This document shows, in pieces, positions 60,781 to 64,000 of a stretch of 64,000 bases of DNA; position 1 is the first letter of the stretch; every line of letters begins with the position of its first letter. The DNA lies in contig NZ_VIRL01000026.1 in assembly GCF_006874465.1 (NCBI RefSeq), forward strand, positions 42,256-106,255, written 5' to 3'. Under the pieces are notes generated by a model that saw only the letters and a list, made by a program, of their open reading frames with translations, did no database searches and was not told the origin of the DNA. Source of the stretch: Microbispora bryophytorum. GTDB taxonomy: Bacteria; Actinomycetota; Actinomycetes; Streptosporangiales; Streptosporangiaceae. Made by a program: the position numbers and the translations under genes.

Positions 60781-61212
60781 CTAGCCGGACCGGTCGAAGA
60801 CGGGTGGCAGACACATACCGAGTTGCGCGTACACCTGCAACTGGTCGTAGTAGAAGCGCTGACTCGCGATCAGATCGTCGACCACGTTCCAGAAGCAGGA
60901 GCAGCGTGCGCTGACGGAACGGCCCGTCGCCTCCAGCACCTCACCTCCGACCAGGAGATACGGCCCCGTCTGGGTACCGCAGGCCACCATCTCCGTCGCG
61001 ATCGCATCACCGCATGCGGTCTTCTCCCACCGTGTGAAGCGGAGATTGGGAAATGCCTCCCACATTTGCGTGCAGTAGGAGCCGATCTCCTGAGGGTTGC
61101 CCGCCTCCATATCCGGCCATGTCGCGACCGCGTCGGGCAGATAGCAGCGCATCACCGCATCCACATCATGGGTGTTCAGTGCGCTGATCAGCCGGTCCAC
61201 CACATCGGCCAT
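60781..61212 (-). CDS. SnoaL-like/NTF2-fold protein
   Basis: 143 aa. VDRLISALNTHDVDAVMRCYLPDAVATWPD, then IGSYCTQMWEAFPNLRFTRWEKTACGDAIATEMVACGTQTGP and the C-terminal SARCSCFWNVVDDLIASQRFYYDQLQVYAQLG give a typical SnoaL/ketosteroid-isomerase-like cone. Such proteins are small cyclases, isomerases or binding proteins. The reaction cannot be assigned. It is monocistronic and starts with a GGGGGTT-type leader rather than a strong RBS. Confidence 0.82.
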   Translation of the reverse strand: MADVVDRLISALNTHDVDAVMRCYLPDAVATWPDMEAGNPQEIGSYCTQMWEAFPNLRFTRWEKTACGDAIATEMVACGTQTGPYLLVGGEVLEATGRSVSARCSCFWNVVDDLIASQRFYYDQLQVYAQLGMCLPPVFDRSG

Positions 61213-61535
61213 CGAAGAACCCCCTTGACAAGCCTAATGAGACAGGGGCAATGAGAGGCCAAAAGACCTCTTGCAGGCCGTTGTCCTCGGAGCGTGGACA
61301 GCCGACGAGGTCGCCCGCCGTACCGATCGGTCAGCACACCGAGCACGATCCGTCCCAGCGACGACCGGAAGCGCGACCAGCACCGACGCCTCGAACAAGG
61401 GTCGGCCTGAGCATCTCCGTGTACGCCGCGCTGAGCGGGCAGAGCATCCGCCGGATCGGATGTGCCGCCTTATGCGCCGGGGATGAGGACCTTCGGCCGT
61501 TCCCGCGCAGGGGCGGCCGGCGGGACGGTTGAGTC
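61213..61535. other. Gene-free stretch
   Basis: About 320 bp with no convincing coding sense on either strand. Short open frames are compositional. The first 40 bp, relatively AT-rich (CTTGACAAGCCTAATGAGACAGG), may hold the SnoaL-like promoter. Confidence 0.35.
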
Positions 61536-61850
61536 ATGACGATCCCGAGCAGACGACCCCGTCCGATTACCCGCCGCCAGGAGGACGAGCAGGACCATGA
61601 CCAGGCCACGGCTCCCCTCGCGCGGCTCGCCGTGCGCAACGCCCTGCGCGAGGCGTTCACCGACCTGGTGGACGACGTCCGCCTGACGGAGGTGGACGGC
61701 ATGGCGCACGTCTACGTGTCCGTCCGCCTCGCCGCCTCCACGTGTCCGGAACTCATCCGCGCCACCGCCCGTGAGGCGTACCGGACCGTTCGCGGCGAGC
61801 CGGTGGTCGCTCACGTGTCCGCGGCCTGCCCCGCTTGTCGACGCCGGTGA
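61536..61850 (+). CDS. Hypothetical small protein
   Basis: 104 aa, ATG start. A basic low-complexity N-terminus is followed by a regular alpha/beta segment (ARLAVRNALREAFTDLVDDVRLTEVDGMAHVYVSVRLAASTCPELIRATAREAYRTV) and a C-terminal ACPACRRR. The alternation looks like a real protein domain, but I do not recognise it. No strong RBS was seen. It is not clearly in an operon. Confidence 0.4.
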   Translation: MTIPSRRPRPITRRQEDEQDHDQATAPLARLAVRNALREAFTDLVDDVRLTEVDGMAHVYVSVRLAASTCPELIRATAREAYRTVRGEPVVAHVSAACPACRRR

Positions 61851-61961
61851 CGTCCGCGACGCGCTCCCGGGGGCTAGAGGACTCACTCGCCACTGCGCAG
61901 CGCGGCGCGGGTTCGGGGACACCATGGTGGGCGGCCGGCAGTTCCGGCAGCGGGGCGGGGA

Positions 61962-62516
61962 TCAGGTGCTCTTCGCGGTGCCGTTCAGACGCAAGGCGGA
62001 GATGAGGAAGAAGACGCCGCCGGCGGTCGCGTACCCGGCGAGGCTCGTCAGCGATGCGGCCGGCGTACCGGCCTGGAGGATGAACGCCGTCCCGGCGATC
62101 GTGGAGATCGCTCCGCTGAGGATCATCGCCCATTGACCGCCGAGCCCGCGTCGGCTGACGGCCACGATGAGCTGCACGATTCCGGCGGTGATCGCCCAAG
62201 CGCCCCAGACGCGCAGCATGGAGGGCACGCCGGAGGTGGCCGCGACGGCCAGGCCGATGGCGGTGAGCAGGCTGAGGGCCAGGTTGACGTACAGGGCCGC
62301 GGTGGGGCGCGCGGTCGCCGAGGAGCGCAGATCGACGATGGCCGCGGCGACGTCGAACAGCGGGTAGATCACGAGCAGTGCCACGCTTACGGGGCCAGAG
62401 GGCCCGGCAAGGAACAGCAGGACCGCCCAGATGAGGGCGAATCCGAATCGCACCACGTAGAGGTTGCGCAACGCCACGGCGGTGCGGCGGGTGTTCACAT
62501 CAGTGACGGTGGTCAT
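61962..62516 (-). CDS. DUF308-like membrane protein
   Basis: 184 aa with five to six hydrophobic helices (VVRFGFALIWAVLLFLAG; VALLVIYPLFDVAAAIVDL; ALYVNLALSLLTAIGLAVAA; MLRVWGAWAITAGIVQLIVAV; LGGQWAMILSGAISTIAGTAFI; AGYATAGGVFFLISALRL). The WGAWAITAGIVQL and GGQWAMILSG strings match actinobacterial DUF308/HdeD-like proteins of unknown function. It is divergent from the TetR gene at 62623 with an inverted repeat between, so it is probably TetR-controlled. Confidence 0.8.
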   Translation of the reverse strand: MTTVTDVNTRRTAVALRNLYVVRFGFALIWAVLLFLAGPSGPVSVALLVIYPLFDVAAAIVDLRSSATARPTAALYVNLALSLLTAIGLAVAATSGVPSMLRVWGAWAITAGIVQLIVAVSRRGLGGQWAMILSGAISTIAGTAFILQAGTPAASLTSLAGYATAGGVFFLISALRLNGTAKST

Positions 62517-62539
62517 CGTCTCTCTTCTCGATCGGAGTA

Positions 62540-62563
62540 GGTAGAATGACTAGTAACTCTACC
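62540..62563. promoter_or_regulatory. TetR operator candidate between DUF308-like gene and tetR
   Basis: GGTAGA (62540-62545) and TCTACC (62558-62563) flank ATGACTAGTAAC, whose centre contains ACTAGT. It is a partly palindromic 24-bp element in the AT-rich middle of the 106-bp divergent spacer. Confidence 0.6.
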
Positions 62564-62622
62564 GCGCTGACAGTAGCTCGGCGGCCGGGTCCGGCACAAG
62601 GGGTGAGGAGGAGGGACCGCGT

Positions 62623-63207
62623 ATGATCCCAAGCGTGAGCAGCCCCATGCGTGAGCGCCTCCTGGAAGCGGCGGCCGAGCTGTTCTACGCACACGGGCTC
62701 CGCGCGGTGAGCGTCGACAAGGTCATCGACCTCGCCGGCACGACGAAGGTGACGTTCTACCGGCACTACAAGAGCAAGGACGACCTCGTCGTCGCCTACC
62801 TCGAACGCCGCGCCGCACTCGAACGGGACGGCATCGGTGCGGCGATCAAGCAGGGCGAGGGCGATGTCGATGCCACCCTGCGGGTGATCGCCGAGGCGAT
62901 CGGCATCATCGCCTGTGCGCCCGGCTTCCGCGGCTGCCCCTTCATCAACGCCGCCGCCGAATACCCCGACCCGGACAGCCCGATCCGTAAGGCCGTCGAC
63001 GCGCATCGCCGCTGGAACAAGGCGACGTTCGAACAGCTCATCGCCCCGCTCGGTCTGAAGAACTCCGGAGAGGTCGCCGACGACCTGATGCTGATCCGCG
63101 ACGGCGCCATGGTCGCCGGATATCTCGACCAGCCGGCGACCGTCGCCGCCTCGTTCCTCCGCAGCGGCCGGGCCCTCATCGGCACCGGCGATTCGCCCCG
63201 GAGCTGA
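62623..63207 (+). CDS. TetR-family regulator
   Basis: 194 aa, GGAGGAGGG upstream of the ATG. HTH: LLEAAAELFYAHGLRAVSVDKVIDLAGTTKVTFYRHYKSKDDLVVAYLERR. The ligand domain includes IIACAPGFRGCPFINAAAEYPDPDSPIRKAVDAHRRW, the GCxFxNAAAE signature of a TetR subgroup that often controls small membrane or oxidoreductase genes. Likely regulator of the divergent DUF308-like gene. Confidence 0.92.
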   Translation: MIPSVSSPMRERLLEAAAELFYAHGLRAVSVDKVIDLAGTTKVTFYRHYKSKDDLVVAYLERRAALERDGIGAAIKQGEGDVDATLRVIAEAIGIIACAPGFRGCPFINAAAEYPDPDSPIRKAVDAHRRWNKATFEQLIAPLGLKNSGEVADDLMLIRDGAMVAGYLDQPATVAASFLRSGRALIGTGDSPRS

Positions 63208-63502
63208 GCCCGCCGCCGTCGACCGTGTCGCTCGACGCGGCGGGATCGCGCCCGGCTCCTGGTGGCACAGCCGGCCCGGTCGCACCGTCGGCCTCCGAGT
63301 GCGGGAGGAGCCGGACGTGGTGGTCCTGGGGATCGACCTCCCCTATGAGGCCCCCGGCGTGTGCGCAGGCGTCGGCGAGTTCGGCAGGGGCGTCATAAGG
63401 CTCGACAAGCCGCTGGGTGACCGCGTGGTCCTGGACGCGACAAGCGCACTGCCTGTCCTGTGCCGTCGTGCGCAGAACACCTGCCGCGCCGGGCAGGGGT
63501 GA
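63208..63502 (+). pseudogene. C-terminal remnant of an unidentified gene
   Basis: The frame ending at 63502 reads VREEPDVVVLGIDLPYEAPGVCAGVGEFGRGVIRLDKPLGDRVVLDATSALPVL. Its strand-like ending (LDKPLGDRVVLDA) recalls the C-termini of secreted actinomycete proteins of unknown function. No start codon or RBS fits, and the 5' part is missing. Low confidence. Confidence 0.35.
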
Positions 63503-63550
63503 CGCCCCTGTTCGGCCGGGGCCTCGATAGCCCCGTCTGCCGGACGTGGG

Positions 63551-63579
63551 CCGAAGGTCCCGCGATCACGGGACTTCGG
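63551..63579 (+). terminator. Hairpin before the DoxX-like gene
   Basis: CCGAAGGTCCCG and CGGGACTTCGG form an 11-bp stem with one bulged base around loop CGATCA. It may terminate upstream transcription. Confidence 0.45.
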
Positions 63580-63678
63580 GACGGCCGGAGCGTGCCGTAC
63601 GGCTCCTGTGGCACACCCGGTGATCGCGGTTTCCTTGAGATGTCACCAAGAGAGCAAAGACGTTGAAAGGGGCCGGTC

Positions 63679-64000
63679 ATGGCCACCATCGAAAGGCGCG
63701 ACCACGGCGACCACGTGCACGCCGCCACTCCCCCCGTCACGGCCCAGACCCCCGCGCCCCGGGTGACCACACCGCCGACCACACCGGCCACCACCGCCGG
63801 CCCGGTCCGCTACGTGTGGGCCGCCGCCCGCATCGCCATCGGCTGGGTGTTCCTGTGGGCCTTCCTGGACAAGCTGTTCGGCTGGGGCCTGGCCACCCCC
63901 GCCGCCAAGGCCTGGACCAACGGCGCCAGCCCCACCGCCGGCTTCCTCAAGGGCACCGCCGACCACACCCTCGGCGGCCTGTTCACCACCCTCGCCGGCC
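63679..64000 (+). CDS. DoxX-like membrane protein (3' end outside window)
   Basis: At least 107 aa, with GAAAGGGG upstream of ATG 63679. After a Thr/Pro-rich cytosolic N-terminus (about 40 aa) comes a first membrane segment with the DoxX-like pattern VRYVWAAARIAIGWVFLWAFLDKLFGWG, then PTAGFLKGTADHTLGG. The protein is cut by the window edge. The family is loosely tied to quinone/thiosulfate redox and membrane stress. The call rests on the first helix only. Confidence 0.65.
   Translation, partial: MATIERRDHGDHVHAATPPVTAQTPAPRVTTPPTTPATTAGPVRYVWAAARIAIGWVFLWAFLDKLFGWGLATPAAKAWTNGASPTAGFLKGTADHTLGGLFTTLAG

Noticed and set aside
61251..61532. 93-aa and 71-aa frames in the spacer after the SnoaL-like gene
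   Set aside because: Overlapping alternative frames with no conserved pattern and no RBS.

Overview
The window is a GC-rich (about 70 % or more by eye), gene-dense actinomycete chromosome segment. GTG/TTG starts, 4-bp ATGA/GTGA stop-start overlaps, many TetR/GntR/LuxR regulators, TadE, LysM-BTAD, RHS-YD and STAND-TPR proteins, and a cysteine-tailed leader peptide all fit a filamentous actinobacterium. Streptosporangiaceae-like is my best guess, without database support. No rRNA, tRNA or CRISPR was seen.

Layout. 1-6 kb: a frameshifted FAD-monooxygenase remnant, a maltokinase-cap-like protein, an NmrA-like reductase, and a RibD/DHFR-like reductase divergent from a large NTPase-LuxR regulator. 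6.3-17.4 kb: one surface or secretion unit behind a near-consensus promoter: a LamG exoprotein, a 2158-aa RHS/YD-repeat polymorphic protein ending in an HEXXH metallopeptidase-like tip, and a small lipoprotein candidate, closed by a perfect hairpin. 17.4-25.6 kb: an all-minus-strand accessory island lying between the 5' end and the 3' end of an IS200/IS605-type tnpB. It holds a TPR pseudogene, a PIN/RHH toxin-antitoxin pair, a DUF6247-like gene, a STAND-TPR NTPase coupled to a two-TM protein, and truncated BTAD, LysM and TadE genes. 25.6-28.8 kb: an SDR/TetR pair with a long palindromic operator, then two flavin reductases behind a leaderless cysteine-tailed leader peptide and attenuator-like hairpins.

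29-38.3 kb: allophanate hydrolase, a urea/guanidine carboxylase, the two urea-carboxylase-associated (carboxyguanidine deiminase-like) proteins, a TetR regulator and an APC permease. The same ATTTCTGTCG half-site lies before both the catabolic operon and the permease, which suggests one TetR regulon. 38.5-49.8 kb looks like sulfur chemistry: a sulfite-oxidase-family molybdoenzyme, a LanC-like protein, a 45-aa membrane peptide plus a YeiH-type exporter, and a seven-gene operon. That operon encodes GntR, a dicluster ferredoxin, a substrate-binding protein with a NosL-like tail, an ABC permease, an ATPase, an AprA/FrdA-like flavoprotein with HEAT repeats, and a small coupled protein.

49.9-64 kb: a TetR/GH3 beta-glucosidase pair sharing a palindrome, a Tat-exported metallophosphoesterase, an APH-type kinase, an Ig-like protein, a Ser/Thr kinase-WD40 protein with a frameshift exactly at a 40-bp perfect palindrome, a SnoaL-like protein, a DUF308-like membrane protein with a divergent TetR, and the start of a DoxX-like membrane protein. 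Unrelated coding genes repeatedly carry in-frame 9-, 12-, 15-, 18- or 21-bp tandem repeats, a feature of this genome rather than of one gene.
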